Below are positions 8,981 through 16,345 of a stretch of 38,861 nt of DNA, one piece after another. A program made the position numbers and the translations under genes. The notes below the pieces were generated by a model. It saw only the letters and a program-made list of their open reading frames with translations. It searched no databases and was not told the origin of the DNA. This stretch comes from an uncultured Prevotella sp. (GTDB taxonomy: Bacteria; Bacteroidota; Bacteroidia; Bacteroidales; Bacteroidaceae): the NCBI GenBank assembly GCA_944320235.1, contig CALUGQ010000017.1, forward strand, positions 1 through 38,861, in the 5' to 3' direction. How positions within the stretch are numbered: the first letter of the stretch is position 1; each line of letters opens with the position of its first letter.

Positions 8981-9355
8981 TCATCTTTTGCAGGCTTTTC
9001 TCCTGTCTTTTAGAATCGCATCCATATTTTCCAATGCCCAACCTATCAGGGCATTGATATGTGGAAGCAAAGAACGTGTCCGCTCAGTGAGCGCATACTC
9101 TACCCTTGGAGGAACTTCAGGATATACGGTTCTGGTGACATATCCGTCATCCTCCAATGTCCGCAAAGTAACCGTCAGCATCTTTTGCGATATGTCGGGG
9201 ATTTCACGTTGCAATTCCTTGAAACGTATCGTTTCCTTGCCTGCCTTGTTCAGCGTGTATATCACCAAAAGCGACCACTTGTCACAGAGTTTGGCCAAGA
9301 TATTCCGTATCGGGCAACCAGGAAATACGGCATCTTCTATCATTGTTCTATCCAT
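8981..9355 (-). CDS. HxlR-family winged-helix regulator
   Basis: This 124-residue protein has the HxlR/MarR-like layout: the N-terminal CPIRNILAKLCDKWSLLVIY, the helix-turn-helix RFKELQREIPDISQKMLTVT, and the wing TLEDDGYVTRTVYPEVPPRV ending in EYALTERTRSLLPHI. The early Cys (C14) before the first helix is typical of redox- or electrophile-sensing members. It converges on the lipoprotein gene and has its own promoter. HxlR regulators commonly control neighbouring oxidoreductases; here the neighbours are largely broken, so the target is unclear. The gene itself appears intact. Confidence 0.85.
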   Translation of the reverse strand: MDRTMIEDAVFPGCPIRNILAKLCDKWSLLVIYTLNKAGKETIRFKELQREIPDISQKMLTVTLRTLEDDGYVTRTVYPEVPPRVEYALTERTRSLLPHINALIGWALENMDAILKDRRKACKR

Positions 9356-9381
9356 AATATAATGTATTTCAAATCACTCTA

Positions 9382-9412
9382 CAAAGGTAAGCAAATTCCT
9401 TAGAAGCAGCAA
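9382..9412 (-). promoter_or_regulatory. Promoter of the HxlR regulator gene
   Basis: On the minus strand TTG (9410-9412), a 20-base spacer and TACCTTTG (9382-9389) match the Bacteroidetes promoter. The ATG lies about 26 bases downstream. Confidence 0.55.
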
Positions 9413-9567
9413 GAAACTTTTTAAGCGAATATGAATTTCCGCAAGACAGCCCATACACCATATGCCCGCCCATGGACACGTACAGCCACCTGCACTTTTA
9501 TGTCAAAGACACCAATTGCACCCATAAGGGGCATTCTTGCTAACCTTCAGATTTTCAGTGAGTTGCA

Positions 9568-9655
9568 AAACGCCCTGTCTTGCATTCTGAAACAGGCCGT
9601 ATTGACGGCTGAAACAGGCCATGTCGCAGCGCGAAACGTGCGGTTTCATGGTGCG
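9568..9655. repeat. 22-bp tandem array A (four units)
   Basis: Four units begin at 9568, 9590, 9612 and 9634, each opening with AAAC. Examples are AAACGCCCTGTCTTGCAT and AAACAGGCCGTATTGACG. The spacing is exactly 22 bases each time, which is not a multiple of three, so this is not a coding repeat. It lies between the HxlR gene and the PNPOx-like pseudogene. The rest of 9413-9911 shows no gene I can support: the frame open from 9621 runs through the array and resembles nothing I recognise before the PNPOx start. Confidence 0.8.
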
Positions 9656-9839
9656 ATATAAGCATACTCAGGGTTCAATGGGTGGCTATGCCATTTTGAC
9701 TCCGGCAAAGGCGAATGTCAGTCATTTGCTGGTTACATCTCCGGCGGCCATCGACGCGGAAATCGCGGAAGCAGAAAATTCATTGGCTTCGGGCGCAGTG
9801 CTGTTCATCGGCGGACATGGCGGTGCGGCAAATTATGGC

Positions 9840-9878
9840 ACTTCGGACGGTTTCAAGAATTGTCACACCGTTCGAAGT
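9840..9878. promoter_or_regulatory. Inverted repeat upstream of the PNPOx-like gene
   Basis: Arms ACTTCGGACGGT (9840-9851) and ACCGTTCGAAGT (9867-9878) pair over 12 positions with a single G-T wobble around a 15-base centre. It ends 33 bases before the ATG at 9912. It could be an operator or a leader hairpin; no T-run follows. Confidence 0.45.
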
Positions 9879-9911
9879 ATTCCTTACGCAATTAACAAAC
9901 TGGCTTCAATC

Positions 9912-10322
9912 ATGGAAAAAGCATTTGATTTTTTAAGTCGGCACAAGGATGTGGCATTTGCCACGGTCGAGGACGGCATGCCGAAAATCCGTGTTTTCGA
10001 GATTATGAAACAACAGGGGAACACACTGTATTTCGCGACTGCGTCGTGGAAAGAGGTTTAGAGGCAGCTGCAGGAGAATCCGAATGTGGAGATACTTGCA
10101 ATGAACGGAAACATCTTTGTCCGTATCGCGGGGCAAGCCGTGTTCGATGTGGACGATGCGACGGCACGGGAGATATATGCCGCCAACCCTGTGTTGCCAC
10201 GACTTTACAAGGCATACACGGACTTGGTCTATTTCCGGCTCTCTGCCGCAACGCTCGACTATTATGACCTGGCGCCCGACCCACCTTTACAGGAGCATTA
10301 CGATTATGGACAGAAGCGGTAA
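9912..10322 (+). pseudogene. Pyridoxamine-5'-phosphate-oxidase-like flavin-binding protein gene with an in-frame TAG
   Basis: From the ATG at 9912 the frame reads MEKAFDFLSRHKDVAFATVE, then GMPKIRVFEIMKQQGNTLYF and ATASWKEV. It stops at TAG (10059-10061) and continues in the same frame with RQLQENPNVEILAMNGNIFV and RIAGQAVFDVDD to a TAA at 10320. Together the halves make about 135 residues, the usual length of small split-barrel flavin or F420-binding proteins of the PNPOx superfamily, and the motif order is that of the family. A single base change (probably from a Tyr codon) explains the interruption. I infer a recent nonsense mutation; stop-codon read-through or a base-calling error are the alternatives. 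Confidence 0.75.
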
Positions 10323-10330
10323 TCTACGGT

Positions 10331-10768
10331 TTGTACTCCGGCCATTGCTCGATGAGCGGGCGGAATGCGCCGACAGGAAAATTCCCGATTCATTGCCGTG
10401 ACAGCAGGCTTCCGTCAGGGCTTGTACCCTGTTGTCACGTATGTGGCGGGAGAATGGGCGTGCATGTCAGAAAAGGCCGCCACTTCGTGCAGGACGGCCA
10501 GTGGTATGCAAGTTATGAATGCTATCAGGATTTCATGGAAAAGGCCTGCGCCGGGAATGCACTTTTGCTGGAACTTGGGGTAGGCTACAACACTCCGACC
10601 ATCATCCGTTTCCCGTTTGAGAGGCTGGCGTCTCAAATGGGAAACGTCACATTGGCACGCATCAACAGGGATTATCCCGATGCACAAAGCCGGATGGCTG
10701 ATTTTGTTCCCTTTGATGAAAATATCGGTTCGGTTCTGACAGATGTCAGCACCTCAAAATTATATTAG
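10331..10768 (+). pseudogene. 3' fragment of a SIR2-family NAD-dependent deacetylase gene
   Basis: From about 10410 the frame reads VPCCHVCGGRMGVHVRKG, then HFVQDGQWYASYECYQDFME, then ALLLELGVGYNTPTIIRFPF and LARINRDYP. This is the C-terminal part of the bacterial SIR2-like deacetylases: half of the zinc site (C-x2-C), the LLELGVGxNTPxIIRFPFE segment and the final NRDYP. The N-terminal NAD-binding half is absent, and 10331-10410 shows no clear similarity, so the gene seems truncated at its 5' side. SIR2-type enzymes of this class often sit beside PNPOx-like and macro-domain genes. The two adjacent fragments probably come from one original operon. Confidence 0.6.
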
Positions 10769-10851
10769 TGCATTCCTTTTCGCTCTGACTTTATTTTTCA
10801 AGAAAGGCAACAAGCATTACAGCCGCATGGCCGTATAATGTTCTTGTCATT

Positions 10852-10865
10852 ACCTGCCGGCAGGT
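10852..10865. terminator. Perfect 14-bp palindrome between converging genes
   Basis: ACCTGCCGGCAGGT is fully self-complementary and lies between the SIR2 fragment and the minus-strand membrane protein gene. Without a loop or a strong T-run it is only a possible terminator or binding site. Confidence 0.25.
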
Positions 10866-10897
10866 GGGTTTTGCAGATGTCTGCCTTTCTTCTTAGC

Positions 10898-11224
10898 TTA
10901 TATCCTTATCCAGCGTTCTTCCGACATTCCTCCACAATGTGACACAGACAGGAAAATGACAAGGACAGAAATAATCCATGCCGATACGAATATGATTATC
11001 AGCTTTCGTTTCATTCCGTCTTCCAGTGAAATCCATCGCCATCTCAAGAGGATGCAATATGCTGAAGCCTTGGCCTCCAATGCTTGCACTTTCTGGTAGA
11101 TTCTTTTCCATTTGCCCAAGTCTGTTGGCTCAGCCTGTTTAGGCTCATTGGGCTGCCATCGTTTTTTGAATGCCGGCTTTATCTCGGCAAAACTGAATCG
11201 TGAGAATAGTTTTTTGAATGTCAT
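10898..11224 (-). CDS. Small membrane protein of unknown function
   Basis: The 108-residue frame starts MTFKKLFSRFSFAEIKPAF, has a charged N-terminal half (residues 1-50) and a single hydrophobic segment IIIFVSAWIISVLVIFLSV near residues 72-92, and ends SEERWIRI. I do not recognise the family. The size and layout (cytoplasmic charged half, one membrane span, short tail) resemble small accessory proteins of mobile elements, but no neighbouring conjugation gene supports that. The start chosen is the ATG at 11224; a longer version from 11257 adds only eleven residues. The AT-rich composition matches the rest of the island. Confidence 0.4.
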   Translation of the reverse strand: MTFKKLFSRFSFAEIKPAFKKRWQPNEPKQAEPTDLGKWKRIYQKVQALEAKASAYCILLRWRWISLEDGMKRKLIIIFVSAWIISVLVIFLSVSHCGGMSEERWIRI

Positions 11225-11501
11225 GATGTGTATCTTTAGAGTAACAAATTCCCTCAACCCGCCGTTGTCCTTCAGCCACGGCCGTCGTTATGAAGTAATG
11301 GCAATAATCTTCCCTTGTGGCCGTGTGCTGTATGCGTACACAGGAATGCGGGGAAACAGCTGGCGGCTTTGGCTGCGCATTTGCAAGTATGGGCAGATTG
11401 CGTATGTCCATTTGCATATTGAGCCTTGGTTTCGCGGGCAAGCCGGCTTTTGCGCAGAGAGTTTGACGCGGCGCTAAAGCCAGGTCAATATGGTTTCGCG
11501 T

Positions 11502-11570
11502 CTCTGCGCTGGAGCTGTCCTCGATGTTGTCCGTGTAGATTTTTACGTTATGGCCTTCTATGGTTTTCAT
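11502..11570 (-). pseudogene. 5' stub of an RNA ligase rtcB gene
   Basis: The minus frame from 11570 begins MKTIEGHNVKIYTDNIEDSS, the characteristic start of one group of bacterial RtcB proteins. After about 23 residues the resemblance stops, where the family would continue toward its SKIRIMPDVHAG motif. The open frame runs on to 11145 without further similarity. I infer a deletion joining the start of rtcB to unrelated DNA. The match is short, so confidence is moderate. Confidence 0.4.
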
Positions 11571-11577
11571 TATTTTT

Positions 11578-11874
11578 CTATGAAAGGATGCGTATCTTTA
11601 ATTGTTTCTTTTCATCTTCAGACAATTTGCCCCACAGGCGGTAACGCTGCAAGGCGGATGCCGGGATGTAATCCTGGCATTCCTTCATGAACTCCATGCC
11701 ATGCAATTCGTTCCGGCGGTAGCTGTCAATGATTTCACTCCAGCCCCAGTAGCCGGCAATTTGCTCCAGGAGTGGTTCCAGCTCTTTGTAGGCATAATAC
11801 TTCTTGTTAAATGGTTTGACATCAATTCTGCTGCAAAGTAAAGGCATCCAAGTGCCAAAACGTGGCAGAGCCAC
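11578..11874 (-). CDS. Small protein of unknown function ahead of the rtcB stub
   Basis: The open frame is 98 codons long. The protein-like part is YAYKELEPLLEQIAGYWGWS, then EIIDSYRRNELHGMEFMKEC and ASALQRYRLWGKLSEDEKKQ, rich in charged and aromatic residues with no membrane segment. I do not recognise the family. The start is unclear: the ATGs at 11874 and 11847 lie in or before a promoter-like ACTTTGCAGC stretch, and no other in-frame ATG precedes the conserved-looking part, so the 5' end may be damaged. It ends seven bases before the rtcB stub, suggesting the two once formed an operon. It marks the last AT-rich gene before composition changes. Confidence 0.4.
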   Translation of the reverse strand: MALPRFGTWMPLLCSRIDVKPFNKKYYAYKELEPLLEQIAGYWGWSEIIDSYRRNELHGMEFMKECQDYIPASALQRYRLWGKLSEDEKKQLKIRILS

Positions 11875-12579
11875 AAAAAAACAAGTGGGAAGGCTGAAAA
11901 AAAGTCAAGGAAGTGCCGCGATTTTTTGCAAGCAAACGGCTGACTTTGCATGGAGCAAGCTGCACCCGGCAATTAGTGGGCAAGCTTACATTACGCTCGT
12001 TTGCTACCTTACGGGCAGCACCACCGTGCAGGCGACGATGCCGAGATGTGCGCACGGCTGTTTACGAGGTAACTGGAGGATGCAGGAGAATTGGAGAATA
12101 TGGGGAATTGTGGAGGTAAACTGTGATACGAATATAGTCGTAAGGCGCGCTGGTGGCCGGCGTATTGTGTATGGTGCAGGGCAGGCGGGGCTGATGCGGG
12201 GGTAAGGCGCTTGTGCGTGAGCGGCTGCAGGCAGGGGCAGCTCCGGCATGCGCGGCGGTTGCGTTTGTGTAAAGAAATATCGCAGTGTTTGCCGCTGTGC
12301 GTAAGTGGCTGGCAGCCAGCGTGGTGCGAAACAGGCCGTTCTGTCATGCGAAACGGCCCGTTCTGGGCTGCCGGACGGCCCGTTTCGGCGTGCTGTGCAG
12401 CCAGTATTGCGTTTCGGCGTGGGCGAGGCCGTCGGCGGGCGGGAGCTTTGTCGGGAGTTTTCGTCGGCAGCGGAGCAGGGCAGGGTGGTGGGCATTGCAT
12501 GGCTGTGCGGCATGGCCGGCTTCTTGATTTAAGTCAAGCGGAGTGTCAATTCCTTTAGTCTAAATATCAAATAACAATG
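11875..12579. other. Long intergenic stretch spanning the composition change
   Basis: About 700 bases without a supportable gene. It passes from mixed composition near 11900 to strongly GC-rich sequence from about 12100 on. Several open frames exist on both strands but overlap one another and lack recognisable motifs. It contains array B (12329-12416). I see no integrase site or tRNA here. Confidence 0.5.
12329..12416. repeat. 22-bp tandem array B (four units)
   Basis: Units begin at 12329, 12351, 12373 and 12395, again at exact 22-base steps: AAACAGGCCGTTCTGTCAT, AAACGGCCCGTTCTGGGCT, GGACGGCCCGTTTCGGCGT and the diverged GTGCAGCCAGTATTGCGTT. It lies upstream of rhaD. Confidence 0.8.
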
Positions 12580-12608
12580 TTGTTTGAGCAAAAATAAGTA
12601 TAAATTTG
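12580..12608 (+). promoter_or_regulatory. Promoter of rhaD
   Basis: TTG at 12580-12582, an 18-base spacer and TAAATTTG at 12601-12608. The ATG lies 31 bases downstream, after an A-rich leader that has no Shine-Dalgarno sequence. Confidence 0.55.
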
Positions 12609-12639
12609 CAAACAATAAAATTTAAAACACTTAAATAAA

Positions 12640-13449
12640 ATGGACAGTATATTGACAGGTCGTGAAACCTTGAAGAAGGAAATCGACAAAATCGCAGAAG
12701 TGGCCGGGTATCTCTGGCAGAATGGTTGGGCCGAGCGCAACGGCGGCAACATCACCGTTAACATTACGGACCTTGTGGACGACGGCATACGCCAGTTGCC
12801 CGCCATCAGCGAGGTGAAGCAGATAGGCGTCAAGCTGCCTGCGCTGAAGGGCTGCTACTTCTACTGCAAGGGTACGGGCAAGCGTATGCGCGACCTGGCC
12901 CGCTGGCCGATGGACAACGGAAGCGTCATCCGTATCCTCGACGACTGCGAGAGCTACGTCATCATAGCCGACAACCCAGTGATGCCTACGAGCGAGCTGC
13001 CGTCGCACCTCACCGTGCACGCCCACCTCATCGAGACCGGCTCGCCCTACAAGGCCACCGTGCACACGCACCCGATTGAGCTTGTGGCAATGAGCCACTC
13101 GAAGAAGTTCCTCGGCAAGGACGTGCTTACGCGCATCCTGTGGAGCATGATTCCTGAGACAAAGGCTTTCTGTCCGCTGGGCCTGGGCGTGGTGCCCTAC
13201 GAGCTGCCCGGCTCGAACAAGCTGGCCGACGCCACGCTCAAGGAGCTTGAGGACTACGACGTGGTGCTCTGGGAGAAGCATGGAGTGTTTGCCAAGGGGC
13301 TCGACGTAATGGACGCTTTCGACCAGATAGACGTGCTCTCGAAGAGCGCCAAGATATACATTGACGCCAAGTGCATGGGCTTTGAGCCCGACGGCATGAC
13401 CGACGGGCAGATGGCCGAGATGACTAAGGCGTTCAACCTGCCCAAGTAA
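12640..13449 (+). CDS. rhaD: L-rhamnulose-1-phosphate aldolase
   Basis: RhaD splits L-rhamnulose 1-phosphate into dihydroxyacetone phosphate and L-lactaldehyde, the last step of the rhamnose pathway. The 269-residue protein has the class II aldolase layout: NGGNITV in the phosphate-binding region (about 34-40), the catalytic Glu in SELPSH (E119), the zinc histidines in VHTHP (H142, H144) and a third in WEKHGV (H214). These correspond closely to E117, H141, H143 and H212 of the E. coli enzyme. It stands apart on the plus strand, converging on rhaT, and has its own promoter and terminator, so aldolase expression can be set separately from rhaBAT. The cytoplasmic enzyme is normally a tetramer. 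Confidence 0.95.
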   Translation: MDSILTGRETLKKEIDKIAEVAGYLWQNGWAERNGGNITVNITDLVDDGIRQLPAISEVKQIGVKLPALKGCYFYCKGTGKRMRDLARWPMDNGSVIRILDDCESYVIIADNPVMPTSELPSHLTVHAHLIETGSPYKATVHTHPIELVAMSHSKKFLGKDVLTRILWSMIPETKAFCPLGLGVVPYELPGSNKLADATLKELEDYDVVLWEKHGVFAKGLDVMDAFDQIDVLSKSAKIYIDAKCMGFEPDGMTDGQMAEMTKAFNLPK

Positions 13450-13506
13450 GCAAACAACTACTGACTACATATAATTTTACTTGTTACTTACTTTGAGAAG
13501 ATAGGA

Positions 13507-13539
13507 GTCCCGTGGCTGTGAAGCTGCGGGATCTTTTTT
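13507..13539 (+). terminator. Intrinsic terminator of rhaD
   Basis: TCCCGTGGCT (13508-13517) pairs with AGCTGCGGGA (13522-13531) around a GTGA loop, with two G-T pairs, and is followed by CTTTTTT ending at 13539. This is a classic stem plus T-run, 58 bases after the stop codon. Confidence 0.85.
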
Positions 13540-13644
13540 GTGCGCCGTGTGGCGGCGGGGCGCCTGTCGGTTATGCAGCCTTGTTTCAGCTGGGCGCCGC
13601 TGCGTGGCATCAGCGGTGGAGGCAAGAGTGCTTGATTGTTGTCA

Positions 13645-13673
13645 GCGCAAGTTTGGCCATGCCAAACTTGCGC
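13645..13673. repeat. Perfect 13-bp inverted repeat between rhaD and rhaT
   Basis: GCGCAAGTTTGGC and GCCAAACTTGCGC flank the three bases CAT. It lies beyond the rhaD terminator and without a T-run. It may be an extra terminator or part of the structured element that follows. Confidence 0.6.
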
Positions 13674-13704
13674 GTATTAAATCAAAAACCGCACCAAACG
13701 TCAA

Positions 13705-13814
13705 GCTGCTTATGCTTTCCAGCCGGCAGTGATGCTTCACGTCTTGACGAAAGCGTAGCGGGCTACGCCGGGAATGGGCGTGAAGCAGAGAGGCGGCATG
13801 GATGCATAAGCAGC
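13705..13814. repeat. Nested palindromic element (about 110 bp)
   Basis: Three inverted repeats sit inside one another: GCTGCTTATGC (13705-13715) with GCATAAGCAGC (13804-13814); TGCTTCACG (13733-13741) with CGTGAAGCA (13779-13787); and CGTAGC (13754-13759) with GCTACG (13762-13767). Together they could form one branched stem. No coding frame explains it. Confidence 0.6.
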
Positions 13815-13848
13815 CGAAGCGTGTTGAAAAGAGGCAATATCTGCCAAT

Positions 13849-13868
13849 AACCGGCCGTAAGGCCGGTT
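13849..13868 (-). terminator. Hairpin just past the rhaT stop
   Basis: AACCGGCC (13849-13856) and GGCCGGTT (13861-13868) pair perfectly around a GTAA loop, four bases after the rhaT stop. No T-run follows on the minus strand. Confidence 0.55.
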
Positions 13869-13872
13869 CGGG

Positions 13873-14907
13873 TTAAATCAGCTGGGGCAGGAACGACGAT
13901 ATGATGAGCACAATGATGCCCACGATGAGCACGCCGATGGTCTTCGGCGAGCAGCCCTTCCACTCCTTCAGGATTATGCCCCATACGTTTGAGAACACCA
14001 CGTTGAGCGCCATGAGGATGCAGAACGCGAGTGTCATGAGCGTTGGCGACTCGGTGAGGAAGCCCTTGCCGAGCGACAGTCCGAAGAACTGGCTGTACCA
14101 CAGTGCGCCGGCCAGTGCGCAGAACACGAGGTTGTTGCCCCATACGCCACCCTTCTTGTAGTCGCCCCACGTCTTGTTCTTGCTGTTCTGGTAGAAGCAG
14201 TAAATGGCGTTGGTGACGAACCCGCCGAGCGTTACGAGCAGCGTGGCGGGCAGGGTCTTGTACATGTCGGGCGTGAGGTCGCCGAAGTTGATGTCCTTGC
14301 CGAACTCCAGGCCCACGTTGAAGCAGCCGCTCATGAAGCCTGCGAGCAGGGCTATGGCCAGTCCTTTGGGGAAGTTGAAGTCCTTCACGGCCTCGCGCTT
14401 CTCCTCCTCAGAGAGCGAGGACGCCTTCATCGAGCCTGCCACGCCGATGATGGCTATGCCGAGCAGCGTCACCACCACGCCGAGGATGACGGCGAAGGTG
14501 AGCGAGCTGAGCGCGTTGAGCTCGGGGAAGAAGATGTTGAGCAGTACCGGGCCCATGATTGTCCCGAGGCCGGCGCACGTGCCGAGCGATATGCTCTGCC
14601 CCAGGGCCACGCCCAGGTAGCGCATGGAAAGGCCAAAGGTGAGCCCGCCAACGCCCCAGAGCACGCCGAAGAGGATGGTCATCCAGATGTTGAACGAAGC
14701 CTCGGCCGTGAACAGTTCAGCAAGGCTATGGCCTGCCGGGACAGCCAGCAAGGCACCCAGCAGGGGCAGCACGAGCCAGGCGAACACGCCCTGCACTATC
14801 CAGTAAGACTCCCAGCTCCAGTCCTTTATCTTGTTTATCGGCACGTAGCAGCTCGACTGGCAGAACGCTCCCACGGCTATTATGAGCAGTCCTATGACTA
14901 TGTCCAT
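13873..14907 (-). CDS. rhaT: L-rhamnose:proton symporter
   Basis: RhaT imports L-rhamnose across the inner membrane together with protons. The 344-residue protein is almost entirely hydrophobic, with about ten membrane segments. It begins MDIVIGLLIIAVGAFCQSSC and has VPINKIKDWSWESYW after the first span, the loop GVLWGVGGLTFGLSMRYLGV and GQSISLGTCAGLGTIMGPVL, all typical of the RhaT family at its usual length. It is the last gene of the rhaB-rhaA-rhaT run, separated from rhaA by a 137-base gap that contains a palindromic repeat (14927-15026), which could lower read-through into the transporter. Confidence 0.95.
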   Translation of the reverse strand: MDIVIGLLIIAVGAFCQSSCYVPINKIKDWSWESYWIVQGVFAWLVLPLLGALLAVPAGHSLAELFTAEASFNIWMTILFGVLWGVGGLTFGLSMRYLGVALGQSISLGTCAGLGTIMGPVLLNIFFPELNALSSLTFAVILGVVVTLLGIAIIGVAGSMKASSLSEEEKREAVKDFNFPKGLAIALLAGFMSGCFNVGLEFGKDINFGDLTPDMYKTLPATLLVTLGGFVTNAIYCFYQNSKNKTWGDYKKGGVWGNNLVFCALAGALWYSQFFGLSLGKGFLTESPTLMTLAFCILMALNVVFSNVWGIILKEWKGCSPKTIGVLIVGIIVLIISSFLPQLI

Positions 14908-14926
14908 TGTTTCATGTATATAAAAG

Positions 14927-15026
14927 AAGCCCCTCTCCGGCTCTCCCTGGTGGGGAGAGGGCTTGCCCGCCTATAAGCAGGAAGGCGCGGCAGCTTATCC
15001 CCACGGGGGAGGCTGGAGAGGGGCTT
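14927..15026. repeat. REP-like palindromic element in the rhaA-rhaT gap
   Basis: The arm AAGCCCCTCTCCGGCTCTCC (14927-14946, continuing to 14956) is nearly complementary to the arm at 14998-15026, which ends GGCTGGAGAGGGGCTT. The roughly 40-base centre contains a smaller GATAAGC-like symmetry. CCCTCTCC/GGGGAGAGG elements of this kind recur in Bacteroidetes intergenic DNA; another is at 38500-38528. Confidence 0.65.
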
Positions 15027-15044
15027 GCTTGTCCTTGGTTTGTG

Positions 15045-16301
15045 TTATGCACGCTTTGAGGTTACGTCGGCCTCATACTTCTCTACGTCGGCGATGAATT
15101 CGTCGCCCACGGGAACGTTGTTGCGCAGGCAGAACTCGTCGTAAACGGCGTTCCACGGCATGGCCTTCTCTTCCTCGAGCAGTGCGAGACGCTCGAAGCC
15201 CTTGCCCTCTGCCTCATACTTGCGCAGCGTTGCCAGAGGCTCGAGCAGTGCGCGGAGCATGCACTTTTGGGCGGCGCGGCTTCCTATTACGTATGCACCG
15301 ATGCGGTTGATTGATGCGTCGAAGTAGTCGAGGCCGTAGTGAACGCGGTCCAGTGCGCCTGCGCGTACAATCTCCTGGAAGAGGTCCAGCGTCGGGTCGT
15401 CCATGATTGTGACGTGGTCGGAGTCCCATCTGATTGGGCGGCTCACGTGGAGCATCAGCTCAGGAACGTAGAGCAGCATGGCCGAAACCTTGTCGGCGAC
15501 GCTCTCTGTCGGGTGGAAGTGGCCGGTGTCGAGGGTGATGAGCTTGTTGTTCTGGGCTGCATAGGCTGTGTAGAAGTCGTTGGAACCCACGGTGAAGCTC
15601 TCCAGTCCGATGCCGAACACCTTCGACTCGATGCAGTCCTTCATGTTGTCGTACTTCGTGGCGAAGATTTCGTCGAGCGACTGCTTGAGCAGCGAGCGGT
15701 AGAGGTACTTGTTCACTGTCTGGTCTTTCGAGCCGTCGTGTACCCAGAGGTTCATGATGCAGGGGTCGCCCTGCGCCTTGCCGAGAGCCTCGGAGATTTC
15801 GCGGCAGCGCTTGGTGTGCTCAATCCAGAAGTTGCGGATGCCGTTGTCGGGGTTGGCCAGCGACAGGTCGCCGCTCTTGGGGTGTGAGAATGACGTAGAG
15901 TTGAAGTCGAGCTTCATGTTGTTCTCCTTCGCCCACTCTATCCAGCTCTGGAAATACTCGGGCGTAACCTCGTCGCGGTCAACGACCTTTCCCTTGAAGT
16001 CACCGTATATCTCGTGGAGATTCAGGCGGTGAGTGCCGGGGATGTATGACTTTGCCTTGACGATGTCGGCGCGCAGTTCGTCGATGTTGCGTGCGGCTCC
16101 GGGGTAGTTGCCTGTGGCCTGGATGCCACCGGTGAGTGCTCCTGCCTGCACTTCGAATCCCTTCACGTCGTCAGCCTGCCAGCAGTGGAGGCTGAGGTGG
16201 AAATCCTGCATCTGCTCCAACACTTTCTCGGTGTCAACACCCATGGCTGCGTAGCGCTCTTTGGCTATCTCGTAAGCCTTCTGTACTAATTCTGATTTCA
16301 T
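15045..16301 (-). CDS. rhaA: L-rhamnose isomerase
   Basis: RhaA interconverts L-rhamnose and L-rhamnulose in the cytoplasm. The 418-residue protein matches the family length. Expected metal ligands are present with the same spacing as in the E. coli enzyme: E234 in GIGLESF, D258 in LDTGHFHPTE, H285 in LHVSRPIRWDSDHV and D325 in GLDYFDASINR. The N-terminal part has the usual LSLHCWQADDVKGFE and GNYPGAA segments. It lies 44 bases downstream of rhaB on the same strand, so the two are almost certainly cotranscribed from the promoter ahead of rhaB. Confidence 0.96.
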   Translation of the reverse strand: MKSELVQKAYEIAKERYAAMGVDTEKVLEQMQDFHLSLHCWQADDVKGFEVQAGALTGGIQATGNYPGAARNIDELRADIVKAKSYIPGTHRLNLHEIYGDFKGKVVDRDEVTPEYFQSWIEWAKENNMKLDFNSTSFSHPKSGDLSLANPDNGIRNFWIEHTKRCREISEALGKAQGDPCIMNLWVHDGSKDQTVNKYLYRSLLKQSLDEIFATKYDNMKDCIESKVFGIGLESFTVGSNDFYTAYAAQNNKLITLDTGHFHPTESVADKVSAMLLYVPELMLHVSRPIRWDSDHVTIMDDPTLDLFQEIVRAGALDRVHYGLDYFDASINRIGAYVIGSRAAQKCMLRALLEPLATLRKYEAEGKGFERLALLEEEKAMPWNAVYDEFCLRNNVPVGDEFIADVEKYEADVTSKRA

Positions 16302-16345
16302 TTCGCTTTAGGTTTTGTTTTTGTTTATTTTGTTGCTTGATTGAT

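Noticed and set aside
9621-9911. The first 97 codons of the frame that runs into the PNPOx-like gene
   Set aside because: They pass through the 22-bp array and an inverted repeat and resemble nothing I recognise; the family start is the ATG at 9912.
12004-12558. Several overlapping open frames of 75-169 codons on both strands
   Set aside because: They overlap one another and array B, are very rich in Arg, Pro, Ala or Cys, and have no motifs.
14927-15026. The rhaA-rhaT palindrome as an intrinsic terminator
   Set aside because: It has no T-run in either direction and resembles a dispersed intergenic element; a partial effect on rhaT expression remains possible.
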